Origin: Pirellulales bacterium
GTDB taxonomy: Bacteria > Planctomycetota > Planctomycetia > Pirellulales > JACPPG01
Direction: 5' to 3'
NCBI GenBank assembly: GCA_035546535.1
Contig: DASZWQ010000084.1
Location: 1 to 33,102 of the forward strand
DNA length: 33,102 nt
Below are positions 16,677 to 24,547 of this stretch, piece after piece. The number at the start of each line of letters is the position of its first letter. Positions within the stretch are counted from its first letter, which is position 1. Under the pieces are notes generated by a model. That model did no database searches and was not told the DNA's origin. It saw nothing but the letters and a program-made list of their open reading frames with translations. Both the position numbers and the translations under genes were made by a program.

Positions 16677-18983
16677 TTGGAGCCACAACCGTTGGACGAC
16701 GTACCTTTCATTCTGCCCGCGCTGCCCGATGCTTGGCGCCGCACGGCGTTGGAACAGTTGGAAACCGGCGAGGTCATTCACGCCTGGTTCACGCCCGATC
16801 TTGCCAAGCCGCTGCGCTACGCGGCCGGCTTGGTGCTGTTAACCGATCGGCGCATCCTGGCAGCCGAAGCGCCATCGACGTCTGCTGGCGATGAGGTGCA
16901 GGGCGCCCGTTGGAGTTCTTGGTCGCTGGCGAACGTAGCCAACGTGCGCGCCAAGGAACGGAGCGGCCTGGGCACGCTCGATCTCTTGGGCACGGACAGC
17001 CGCCTGGCCAGTTGGCGATACACGAACGGCTTGGCGCGCGACGCTCACGAGTTCGTGCGCTCGTTCGACGCAGTGCGCCGCGGATTGCCTTTAGAGAGCA
17101 TCGAGTCCGAAGACGGCGAAAGCTTTGCCGAACCCGCTGCCGCGCCGGTCAGCACCAAGGCCCTGTGGCGGCTGGCCCGCTTCGCGCGGCAGCGCTGGAG
17201 CATGGTGCTGTTCGGCTTCGTGCTGACCGTGGCCACGACCGCAGTCGGCCTCGTACCGACGTACCTCACCGTGCCATTGATGGGGGGCTTACGGCAACAC
17301 TACGAAGAATTCGAGAAGATCACCGAGCAGCCCCGCCTGACGCCTGCGATGCGCGAAAAAGCGCTCGATCTGCTGCAAGACCACGACGGACCGACATTCG
17401 GTCGACTGGTCAGCTTGTGCCTGCTGGGAATGGCCGGCGCGGCCGTCGCCGCGTGGCTGTTGGGCTGGGCGCAGGGCATCGTGATGTCGCGCGTCAGCGA
17501 GCGCATCGCCGGAGACCTGCGCAACCAAACGTATACGCATCTGCAGAAACTGTCGTTGGACTTCTTTGGCGGTAAGCGCACCGGCGACCTCATTGCGCGC
17601 ATATCGAGCGACACCGACCGCATCTGCAATTTTCTGGCGGACAATGTCGTCGATTTCGCCAGCGACATCCTCTTGTTCATCGGCATGTCGTGCATCCTGT
17701 TCAGTTGGGATCCGCTGTTGGCCGTGGCGGGCTTGCTGCCGCTGCCGCTGGTGGGTTGGCTGGTGTATTACGTGCGCGGGCAATTGCAGCACGGCTTTAC
17801 CCGTGGCGGCCGCGCCTGGTCGGAAATGACCAACGTGCTGGCCGATACGATTCCCGGCATCCGCGTCGTCAAGGCGTTCGCCCAGGAGAAGCGCGAAGTC
17901 GGCCGCTTCGAAGCTGCCAACGATCGCGTGATCCAGGCCAATAACCGCGTCAACATGGTATGGGCCTTCTTCTGGCCACTGGTGCTGTTCTTGAACACGG
18001 CCGGACTGCTGGTCGTGTGGGCCTTCGGCGCCTGGCGGGTGTTCGATTTCCGCATCGAGCCGGAGTATGTGTGGGGCTTTTACCTGTTCATCATGCGTTT
18101 CTATACCCGGCTGGAATCGATGAGCCGGATGTTCTCGATGACGCAGCGCGCCGCGGCCAGCTCGCAGCGCATCTTCGAGATTCTCGATCGCGTTCCCAGC
18201 GTGCCCGAACCGGCCGTGCCGGTCCATCCCGGCCGCATTCGCGGTGAGATCGAGCTGCGCGGCATCTGCTTCCGCTATGGCAACCGGCAGGTGATCGAGA
18301 ACGTCGATCTGTCGATCGAGCCGGGCGAGATGATCGGCCTGGTTGGTCCCAGCGGCTCGGGCAAGAGCACGCTCGTGAACCTGGTATGCCGCTTCTACGA
18401 CGTGACACAGGGCTCGATTCTGGTCGACGGCGTCGACGTGCGGCAATTCCCGGTGTCGGAGTATCGCCGCAACATCGGCATGGTTCTGCAGGATCCGTTC
18501 CTGTTCTACGGCACAATCTTCGAGAACATCGCCTACGGCCGGCCCGATGCCACGCGCGAGGAGGTGGTCGCGGCGGCCCGCGCGGCCAAGGCGCACGAGT
18601 TCATCATGCGGCTGCCCGACGGTTACGATTCGCTGGTCGGCGAGCGCGGTCAGACACTGTCGGGCGGCGAGCGGCAGCGGATCTCGATCGCGCGCGCGAT
18701 CTTGATCGATCCGCGGATTCTGATCCTGGACGAAGCCACGAGCTCGGTCGACACGGAAACCGAGCGCGAGATTCAAGAGGCGCTCGACAATCTGATTCAA
18801 GGGCGCACGACGATCGCCATCGCGCATCGTCTGAGCACGCTGCGACGTGCCAGCCGACTGATCGTGATGGATCGTGGGCGCATTGTGGAAACCGGACAGC
18901 ATCAGGATCTGGTGCAATCGCCCGGCATGTACGCTCGCCTGCACAGGGCGCAAGTGGCCCTGGCGCGCGAAGCAATTGAATAA
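16677..18983 (+). CDS. ABC exporter (fused permease/ATPase) with N-terminal PH-like domain
   Basis: The 768-residue protein begins at a TTG (16677, or the TTG at 16692); an in-frame stop at 16662 rules out anything further upstream. Residues ~25-135 are a bacterial PH-like domain (HAWFTPDLAKPLRYAAGLVLLTDRRIL, GLGTLDLLG, RLASWRYTNG). The six-helix ABC permease domain spans ~165-490 (DFFGGKRTGDLIARISSDTD, GIRVVKAFAQEKRE). The ATPase domain follows, with Walker A GPSGSGKST (~557-565), signature LSGGERQR (~661), Walker B ILILDEATS (~681-689) and the H-loop IAHRLST. Half-transporters of this build work as homodimers and export substrates. A DUF1854 gene follows 54 bases later; with the divergent ligase this suggests a cyanophycin-linked transporter. 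Confidence 0.93.
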   Translation: MEPQPLDDVPFILPALPDAWRRTALEQLETGEVIHAWFTPDLAKPLRYAAGLVLLTDRRILAAEAPSTSAGDEVQGARWSSWSLANVANVRAKERSGLGTLDLLGTDSRLASWRYTNGLARDAHEFVRSFDAVRRGLPLESIESEDGESFAEPAAAPVSTKALWRLARFARQRWSMVLFGFVLTVATTAVGLVPTYLTVPLMGGLRQHYEEFEKITEQPRLTPAMREKALDLLQDHDGPTFGRLVSLCLLGMAGAAVAAWLLGWAQGIVMSRVSERIAGDLRNQTYTHLQKLSLDFFGGKRTGDLIARISSDTDRICNFLADNVVDFASDILLFIGMSCILFSWDPLLAVAGLLPLPLVGWLVYYVRGQLQHGFTRGGRAWSEMTNVLADTIPGIRVVKAFAQEKREVGRFEAANDRVIQANNRVNMVWAFFWPLVLFLNTAGLLVVWAFGAWRVFDFRIEPEYVWGFYLFIMRFYTRLESMSRMFSMTQRAAASSQRIFEILDRVPSVPEPAVPVHPGRIRGEIELRGICFRYGNRQVIENVDLSIEPGEMIGLVGPSGSGKSTLVNLVCRFYDVTQGSILVDGVDVRQFPVSEYRRNIGMVLQDPFLFYGTIFENIAYGRPDATREEVVAAARAAKAHEFIMRLPDGYDSLVGERGQTLSGGERQRISIARAILIDPRILILDEATSSVDTETEREIQEALDNLIQGRTTIAIAHRLSTLRRASRLIVMDRGRIVETGQHQDLVQSPGMYARLHRAQVALAREAIE

Positions 18984-19037
18984 GCATGCCGACGATGGAA
19001 ATCGCCGTGATCGAAGCGCGCGGAGGCGCATGCGCAA

Positions 19038-19538
19038 ATGCCAGCCGGAAATAATTCCGAGCGTTCAGCACAAGTCGACGGGATCACGCTGCAATACGAT
19101 TCGTTCGGCCGGCTGGTGCTCACCGAGGCGAATGGCCGTCGACATGTCGGTGTCGAGCCGATCCGGTCATTTCCCTTGTCTTCCCCACAGCATGGCATCT
19201 CGATCTGCAACACCGAGGGAGTCGAGGTGCTGTGGATCGAGGATCTGCAATCCCTCCCTGACGCCCCGCGGCAATTGATCGTCGAGGAGCTCAGCCGCCG
19301 CGAGTTCATGCCCGTCATCGAACGGATCGTCAGCGTCTCGTCCAATACGGACCCTTCGCGATGGGCGGTGGAAACTGACCGCGGGCAGACCGAGTTCCTT
19401 CTGAAAAGCGAAGACGACGTGCGTCGCGTCGGGCCGCGGGGCGCCATTCTGCTCGACGCCGCCGGCATGCGGTATCTCGTGCCCGATACCAAGAAGCTCG
19501 ATGCCGCCAGCCGTCGGGTCCTCGAGCGGTATATGTAA
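19038..19538 (+). CDS. DUF1854 family protein
   Basis: The 166-residue product has the DUF1854 pattern throughout: LVLTEANGRRHVGVEPIRSFPLS, GVEVLWIEDLQSLP, IVEELSRREFMPVIERIVSVSS, PSRWAVETDRGQTEFLLKSEDDVRR and RYLVPDTKKLDAASRRVLERY. GGAGG lies 11 bases before ATG 19038. It follows the ABC exporter by 54 bases and is probably in the same operon. In other bacteria DUF1854 genes sit beside this type of ABC transporter and cyanophycin synthesis genes (from memory of family annotations). Biochemical function is unknown; no signal peptide or membrane segment is present, so it acts in the cytoplasm, perhaps as a transporter partner. Confidence 0.92.
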   Translation: MPAGNNSERSAQVDGITLQYDSFGRLVLTEANGRRHVGVEPIRSFPLSSPQHGISICNTEGVEVLWIEDLQSLPDAPRQLIVEELSRREFMPVIERIVSVSSNTDPSRWAVETDRGQTEFLLKSEDDVRRVGPRGAILLDAAGMRYLVPDTKKLDAASRRVLERYM

Positions 19539-19827
19539 TTCTAAAGCGCAGGCGCTGCTGTCATCGCGTTTAGCCGTTCTTGGCCCGGCTCGTTGGGCTG
19601 ATTCGGCCGCTGGAAGGATCGTCTGGAGAAGCACTTCGGTCCCGTACAGCGCTCGCGCCGCTCGTTTGTGTGTGCCGCGCAAAATTTCGCAGTTGGCGAG
19701 TTTGCAATTTTCGAGTACGAGTAGCTTTGCCAGGCCAGGGCGCATCGAAACCCACCTCGTATGCCGTTTGGAGGTAGCGGTCAGGGCGCGGTTTCGAGAT
19801 AGTACGACCTTCTTCGTGGATCGCCCG

Positions 19828-19860
19828 CGCGCCAAGCCATTCGCCAGGGCGCGTTTTTTT
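19828..19860 (+). terminator. Possible intrinsic terminator downstream of the DUF1854 gene
   Basis: A six-base-pair GC stem with a 14-base loop is followed by a run of seven T. The stem is short and it lies ~290 bases after the stop codon, so the call is weak. Confidence 0.35.
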
Positions 19861-19932
19861 CTCCTGCCGTCGCTCCGTTGTGTTCGGAACGAAGTCTCGG
19901 CCACAACTTCTGTAGAGCCTGACTTGTCGCAA

Positions 19933-19959
19933 CGAGCGCGGAGGAGCGCTCCGCGCTCG
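19933..19959. promoter_or_regulatory. Perfect 11-bp hairpin upstream of the protease start
   Basis: CGAGCGCGGAG (19933-19943) is exactly complementary to CTCCGCGCTCG (19949-19959), with loop GAGCG. It ends 29 bases before the ATG at 19989. It could be an mRNA leader hairpin, an operator or a terminator without a T-run; the sequence alone does not decide. Confidence 0.45.
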
Positions 19960-19988
19960 CAATGGCGGCTCAGGGATGAAACCGTCGC

Positions 19989-21110
19989 ATGCGGTACTTC
20001 GTAATTTGCGCTGGATTGTTGTTGCCTTGTAGCGAAGCCAATGCCGTGCTGATCGGCACCGGCACGGGAAAGGGAAACACGACGGCTCCGGCGAACGATT
20101 TCGGTTTTGAAAACGTCGGCGTCTTTGGCAGCGGCAGCGCCGTCTACCTCGGTAACGGTTGGGTGCTTACCGCGGCCCATGTCTATGACGGCAGCAGCGG
20201 CGGCGGAACGCCGACGCAGGCGCTGTTCGACGGTTCCTTCTATCAGGCGGTCCCCAACTCCGGCGTGCAATTGAAGAACCCGGTGGGCGTAGCGGGTACG
20301 CAATTTACCGATCTCGAGATGTTCAAGCTGGCGACGGCGCCACCCCTCCCAACGTTGACGATCACGCCAACCCCGCCCACCGCAGGCTGGCAAGTGGTGA
20401 TGGACGGCAACGGACGTGATCGCACCAACAACCAAGTGGGATACTGGACGCCGACCTGGCAACCCTCATCGACGCCCACGGCGCTCGCCGGAGATGTCTG
20501 GGGTACCATGCCAACCCTACGCTGGGGCACGAACGTGATCGATCTGGCAGGGGCCACACAAGGCGTCAATGGAAACAACGAAGTATCGTTCATGACCACC
20601 TTCGACGCCAAGGGGACCACGTACGAGGCGCAAGGCACGCCGGGAGATTCCGGAGGCGGGGTGTTTCATCAAGATCCCACCACCGGAGCATGGAGCCTGG
20701 CGGGGATCATGTTCTCTACGACGTCACTGCCAGGTCAGCCTTGGGGCACCGCCGTTTTTGGCAATTCGACCTGGTCGGCCGATCTCTACTACTATCGCAC
20801 GCAGATCTATCAGACGATGGCCATTCCAGGCGATCTCAACTTCGACGGGATCGTCAACACGCAGGACCTGGCCATTATCTCGAGCACCTGGCTGCAAACC
20901 GGTCGCGGAAGCAAGATGCCGGCCGGCGACGTGAACCACGATGGCATCGTCAACAGCCAGGATTTAGCGCTCATTGCCAGCCTCTCCGCGACCGCCCAAA
21001 CATCCTACGGGAACACTCTCGTCGCTGTGCCCGAGCCGGCAACCGCACTGCTGACGATCATCGCATTGACATGCTGGCTGGCCGCCGCGGGCCGGCGATC
21101 AGCCAGATAG
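19989..21110 (+). CDS. Secreted trypsin-like serine protease with dockerin-like repeats and PEP-CTERM tail
   Basis: The 373-residue protein begins with a signal peptide (RYFVICAGLLLPCSEANA). The chymotrypsin-fold catalytic triad is recognisable: H64 in VLTAAHV, D108 in FTDLEMFKL and S221 in GTPGDSGGGVF. Residues 281-302 and 313-333 are two dockerin type I-like calcium loops (GDLNFDGIVNTQDLAII; GDVNHDGIVNSQDLALI). The C-terminus is a PEP-CTERM signal: VPEP at 347-350, a hydrophobic helix (ALLTIIALTCWLAAA) and basic GRRSAR. The protein is therefore predicted to be exported and anchored or sorted by an exosortase. The upstream sequence has no strong ribosome-binding site (CAGGGA 13 bases before). 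The substrate is unknown. Confidence 0.9.
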   Translation: MRYFVICAGLLLPCSEANAVLIGTGTGKGNTTAPANDFGFENVGVFGSGSAVYLGNGWVLTAAHVYDGSSGGGTPTQALFDGSFYQAVPNSGVQLKNPVGVAGTQFTDLEMFKLATAPPLPTLTITPTPPTAGWQVVMDGNGRDRTNNQVGYWTPTWQPSSTPTALAGDVWGTMPTLRWGTNVIDLAGATQGVNGNNEVSFMTTFDAKGTTYEAQGTPGDSGGGVFHQDPTTGAWSLAGIMFSTTSLPGQPWGTAVFGNSTWSADLYYYRTQIYQTMAIPGDLNFDGIVNTQDLAIISSTWLQTGRGSKMPAGDVNHDGIVNSQDLALIASLSATAQTSYGNTLVAVPEPATALLTIIALTCWLAAAGRRSAR

Positions 21111-21135
21111 AACAAGTGGGCCGAACCCGGAAGGG

Positions 21136-22335
21136 TTATTGCGGGCTGTTCAGAAAAGCCGCGATCCGATCGAAGCCCACTTCCAAGTTCTGCAGGCTGG
21201 TGGCAAACGATAGCCGCGCATATCCTTCGGCACCGAACGCCGAACCCATCACGCTAGCCACGTTTTGCTGTGACAACAGTTCCAGACACCATTGGGCCGA
21301 GTTGTCGACTTGCACGCCGTTGTACTTGCGTCCCAGGTGTGCCTTGACATTGATGAAGGCGTAGAACGCGCCGCTCATCTGCGTCCCCGTGATTCGTGGC
21401 AGCTGCGCAATGCGCTGCTTCACGAATTCGCGCCGCTTGGCAAATTGCTCGAGCATTTCGCCCACGCATTGCTGCGGGCCCGAAAGTGCCGCGAGCGCCG
21501 CGTATTGACTGACGCTCGACGGGTTCGACGTTTCCTGGCTCTGCAGGTTATCCATCGCCTTGGCCAGCTTCTTGGGCGATAATGTCCAGCCGATCCGCCA
21601 GCCGGTCATCGCGTAGGACTTGCTCACACCGTTGACGAGCACTGTTCGTTCGGCCAAACCCGGACGCACGGTGGCAAAGCTGGCAAAGCGATTCCCGCCG
21701 TACACCAGGTGCTCGTAGATCTCGTCCGAGATCACGCCAAGGTCTTTTTCGATCACGATGTCCGCCAGTGCCGCCAATTCCTCCGGCGAGTACATGCTTC
21801 CCGTCGGGTTGGACGGCGAACACAAGAGCAACAGTTTGGTCCGCGCCGTGATCGCGCGCCGCAACTGTTCGGGCGCGAGTTTGAAGTCGCTGGCCTCGCT
21901 GGTTTCGACAATCACGGGCGCGCCGCTGGCCAGCTTCACTTGCTCGGCGTAGCTGACCCAGTAGGGAGCGGGAATGATGACCTCGTCGCCCGGGTTCAAC
22001 AGCGCCGTGAAGGCATTGTGCAACGAATGCTTGGCGCCATTGGAGATGACGACCTGATCCGGCGCGTAGTCCAAGCCGTGCCGCTCGCGATAGCTCTTCG
22101 CCACGGCGGCCTTCAACTCGGCAATGCCGCCGGCGGCCGTGTAATGTGTGTGGCCGGCCTTCATCGCCGCCACCGCCGCGGCGCAGATATGTTCGGGCGT
22201 GGTAAAGTCGGGCTCGCCCAGCGTGAAGTCGTAAACGGTCTTGCCCGTGGATTTCAGTTCCCGCGCTTTGGCGGCCATGGCGATCGTGGCCGAAGGTTCC
22301 AGGGCGTCGACGATGCGGCTCGTAGCAAGACTCAT
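21136..22335 (-). CDS. Class I PLP-dependent aminotransferase (aspartate aminotransferase-like)
   Basis: The 399-residue protein transfers amino groups between amino and 2-oxo acids, most likely aspartate/2-oxoglutarate. Family residues are present: YDFTLGEPDF near the start, N176 in CSPSNPTG, D204 and Y207 in ISDEIYEHL, the PLP-binding lysine K239 in NGVSKSYAMTGWRIGW, and a late Arg in GYARLSFATS for the substrate carboxylate. AAGGGAA lies seven bases before ATG 22335. It is most like the I-gamma branch (Thermus/Bacillus AspC type), which can also act on prephenate, so the exact substrate is not certain. The gene is monocistronic as far as seen. Confidence 0.94.
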   Translation of the reverse strand: MSLATSRIVDALEPSATIAMAAKARELKSTGKTVYDFTLGEPDFTTPEHICAAAVAAMKAGHTHYTAAGGIAELKAAVAKSYRERHGLDYAPDQVVISNGAKHSLHNAFTALLNPGDEVIIPAPYWVSYAEQVKLASGAPVIVETSEASDFKLAPEQLRRAITARTKLLLLCSPSNPTGSMYSPEELAALADIVIEKDLGVISDEIYEHLVYGGNRFASFATVRPGLAERTVLVNGVSKSYAMTGWRIGWTLSPKKLAKAMDNLQSQETSNPSSVSQYAALAALSGPQQCVGEMLEQFAKRREFVKQRIAQLPRITGTQMSGAFYAFINVKAHLGRKYNGVQVDNSAQWCLELLSQQNVASVMGSAFGAEGYARLSFATSLQNLEVGFDRIAAFLNSPQ

Positions 22336-22876
22336 GGCAAGTTCCCTTGGGCGCGCGCCGGGCGCGCGTTTTTCTGCGGAGATTCGTAGGATCGCGCGCG
22401 AGGGTGAGGTCTTCGAACGCGGCGAGAAAAATCGCTGTTGGGACCGACAATCATAGTGCTTGGCCGGTTCACGTCCAAGTAACCGGCCGGCCGCTCGCGC
22501 TAGGGGGTGGCACGGACAAACGCGCTTGTCCGTGCGCCGTCAGGCGCTCGCGATCCTCTCCACGAAAGCGCCTTCGGCGCCCTGACAACCAGTTGTCAGG
22601 GCCACAGGTGCGTGAGTCGAAGGAGCCATCCCCGACAACTCACCTTGACGCGAACCGCGGAAAACTGTTTCAATGCCCACGCCGGTCGGGGGGTTTGAGC
22701 ACCGGCTCGACGATTCTTCCGTCTCGAACGGGCAATCGGCGACTCGTTGTGAGCTCCGCGGGGCCAACGGTTCCGCCGGATGAATTCAGAATTTGGCGAC
22801 TCCCCTTTGCGGGCGCTCGAGGGGTGATTTCGCGATTTCGCAAGCGGGCGCCCTCTTGTTTCAAGGAGCCAAGGAC
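22336..22876. other. 541-base intergenic region with clustered hairpins
   Basis: This stretch separates the leftward aminotransferase from the rightward lysine-rich gene. The left part must hold the aminotransferase promoter. The middle, 22505-22610, holds three consecutive inverted repeats (listed separately). No protein-coding frame in it looks real, apart from the small gene that starts at 22877. Confidence 0.55.
22511..22602. repeat. Cluster of three inverted repeats (REP-like)
   Basis: CACGGACAA (22511-22519) pairs with TTGTCCGTG (22526-22534) across a six-base loop. GCGCC (22568-22572) pairs with GGCGC (22576-22580). GCCCTGACAA (22579-22588) pairs with TTGTCAGGGC (22593-22602) across a four-base loop. 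All are perfect stems. Similar ACAA...TTGT-centred hairpins are, from memory, common between planctomycete genes. Confidence 0.6.
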
Positions 22877-22984
22877 ATGGCTAAGAAGACCAAGAAGAAG
22901 ATCGTGAAGAGCCCCAAGGCCAAGCCTTCGCACAAGAAGACGGCCAAGAAGGCTAAGAAGTCGCTGAAGAAGACGGGCAAGTAA
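22877..22984 (+). CDS. Very small lysine-rich basic protein (35 aa), histone H1-tail-like
   Basis: ATG 22877 is preceded by AAGGAG with eight bases of spacing, which decides the start; a longer in-frame reading from 22793 has no such site. The product has 17 Lys in 35 residues (MAKKTKKKIVKSPKAKP, then SHKKTAKKAKKSLKK) and no acidic residue. It resembles the C-terminal tail of histone H1 and the Lys/Ala/Pro-rich tails of bacterial H1-like proteins. It could bind nucleic acid or ribosomes non-specifically; this is inference. A strong intrinsic terminator lies 37 bases after the stop, showing that this is a discrete transcription unit. Confidence 0.82.
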   Translation: MAKKTKKKIVKSPKAKPSHKKTAKKAKKSLKKTGK

Positions 22985-23021
22985 GCCCGACTCTCGCGTC
23001 ATTTGCTGGGAACAACGAGAA

Positions 23022-23072
23022 AGGCCGGTAGCGTCTGGGCGGAAAGCCGCGTAGACGCTCCGGCCTATTTTT
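23022..23072 (+). terminator. Strong intrinsic terminator after the lysine-rich gene
   Basis: The arm 23022-23036 (AGGCCGG, bulged T, AGCGTCT) pairs fully with 23053-23066 (AGACGCTCCGGCCT), giving 14 base pairs around a 16-base loop that itself can form a GCGG/CCGC stem. A run of five T follows at 23068-23072. Confidence 0.88.
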
Positions 23073-23208
23073 GTCGAATGAGGAGGCTTCCCTCCTCGGC
23101 CCTACGATTCGTGTCTCGTTCGGGCCGCGGGTGGCGGGAAGTTGTTGATTCAACCTCCCTTGCCGGCTATAGTTACAGCAATCGTATCGCCAGATTGAAT
23201 TAGCCAGA

Positions 23209-23232
23209 CGCCGCGGGATGTTGTTCGCGGCG
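23209..23232. promoter_or_regulatory. Hairpin in the leader of the DEAD-box helicase gene
   Basis: CGCCGCG (23209-23215) pairs with CGCGGCG (23226-23232) across a ten-base loop, ending 29 bases before the TTG start. It might shape the mRNA leader; no further support. Confidence 0.3.
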
Positions 23233-23261
23233 CACGCGAACCATCCTACAGGAAATAGTCC

Positions 23262-24539
23262 TTGTCCCACCCTCCCGTGGAGTCCGCCTCGGGATTCCAA
23301 AATCTTTCGCTCTCCGAGCCGATGATGTCGGCTCTCGAGCATGCCGGATACGTTGAGCCGACCGCGATTCAAGCTGGACTGATTCCGCGCGCGCTCGCCG
23401 GGGTCGACGTTCTGGGGCAGGCCCGCACCGGCACCGGCAAAACGGCCTCCTTCGCCATTCCGATCATTGAACGGCTGAAATCCCACCATGATCACCGCGG
23501 TCCGCAGGCCTTGATCCTGGTGCCGACGCGTGAGCTGGCCGTACAGGTCCGCGAAGAGTGTGTGAAGCTGTCGCACGGCCGCAAGACGCACGTCGTAGCG
23601 GTGTACGGGGGCAAACCGATCCGCGAGCAGATGGAAAAACTGAAGCGCGGCGTGGATATCGTGGTGGGCACACCCGGCCGGGTGCTGGACCATATCGGCC
23701 GTGGCACGTTGCACTTGGAAGGGTTGTCGGTCGTGGTGCTCGACGAAGCCGACCGCATGCTGGATATCGGCTTTCGTCCCGACATTGAAAAGATCCTGCG
23801 GCGCTGCCCCAGCTCACGGCAGACACTTTTGTTGAGCGCCACGGTGCCGCCGCCGGTCGAACGGTTGTCGAAGCGCTATATGCGCGATCCGGAGACGCTC
23901 AACTTTTCTCCGCGCGACGTATCGGTCGACACGATCGATCAGTACTACTTCACGGTCGCGCCGGACCGGAAAATGGAGTTGCTGGTCAAGCTTTTGAAGC
24001 GCGAGGACCCACGGCAGTCGATCGTCTTTTGCCGCACCAAGCGCGGCGTGGAAAAAGTCACGCGCAGCCTGGCGAAACGCCTGGAAGACGTCGATTGCAT
24101 CCACGGCGATCTGCCGCAAAAAGGGCGCGATCGCGTGATGGCCCGCTTCCGCGAAACCAAGGTTCGTCACCTGGTCGCCACCGACGTGGTCGGCCGGGGC
24201 ATTGACGTCAGCGGCATCTCGCACATCATCAACTACGACATTCCGGCCTTTTGCGACGACTACGTGCATCGCGTCGGCCGCACCGGTCGGATGGGGCGCG
24301 AAGGCGTGGCGTATACCTTCGTTACTCCCGAGGAAGGGGCCGAGCTGACGCGCATCGAAATGCGCATCGAACGGCTGCTGACGCGCGACGAGATCGAAGG
24401 CTTCGAGGGCGTCGCAAGGCCCATCGCCGCCGCCGATTCTGAGACGCAGGCCGAACCAGCCGCGGAGCCACCTAAACCGCCCGCGCCGCTGTTGGGTCGT
24501 GGCGGCCGCGGCCCACGCCGCTTCCGCCGGGCGCTATAA
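23262..24539 (+). CDS. DEAD-box ATP-dependent RNA helicase (RhlE/CsdA-type)
   Basis: The 425-residue protein has the full DEAD-box motif set: FQNLSLSEPMMSAL and the Q motif (EPTAIQAGLIP), motif I ARTGTGKT (54-61), Ia PTRELA (88-93), Ib TPGR (137-140), II DEAD (151-154), III SAT (182-184), then IVFCRTKRG, ATDVVGRGID (motif V) and HRVGRTGRMGR (motif VI). The tail after ~residue 380 is Ala/Pro then Gly/Arg-rich (GRGGRGPRRFRR), typical for RNA contact. It unwinds structured RNA in ribosome assembly or mRNA decay. The start is TTG 23262, preceded by AGGA with eight bases of spacing. It converges on the solute-binding protein gene with eight bases between ends. Confidence 0.95.
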   Translation: MSHPPVESASGFQNLSLSEPMMSALEHAGYVEPTAIQAGLIPRALAGVDVLGQARTGTGKTASFAIPIIERLKSHHDHRGPQALILVPTRELAVQVREECVKLSHGRKTHVVAVYGGKPIREQMEKLKRGVDIVVGTPGRVLDHIGRGTLHLEGLSVVVLDEADRMLDIGFRPDIEKILRRCPSSRQTLLLSATVPPPVERLSKRYMRDPETLNFSPRDVSVDTIDQYYFTVAPDRKMELLVKLLKREDPRQSIVFCRTKRGVEKVTRSLAKRLEDVDCIHGDLPQKGRDRVMARFRETKVRHLVATDVVGRGIDVSGISHIINYDIPAFCDDYVHRVGRTGRMGREGVAYTFVTPEEGAELTRIEMRIERLLTRDEIEGFEGVARPIAAADSETQAEPAAEPPKPPAPLLGRGGRGPRRFRRAL

Positions 24540-24547
24540 AACCCGGC

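Larger units (their letters stand above)
19539..19988. other. 450-base intergenic region with two candidate hairpins
   Basis: No gene is supported here; open frames in it give Arg/Ser-rich nonsense. A weak intrinsic terminator candidate lies at 19828-19860: CGCGCC (19828-19833) can pair with GGCGCG (19848-19853), followed directly by seven T. A stronger hairpin lies just before the protease gene and is listed separately. Confidence 0.5.

Noticed and set aside
17289-19037. 582-codon minus-strand reading frame opposite the ABC exporter
   Set aside because: The plus strand encodes a full set of ABC motifs; the opposite reading is His/Arg/Gln-rich shadow sequence.
22511-22602. CRISPR-like spacing of the hairpin cluster
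   Set aside because: The stems differ in sequence and there are no regular repeats separated by unique spacers, nor cas genes.
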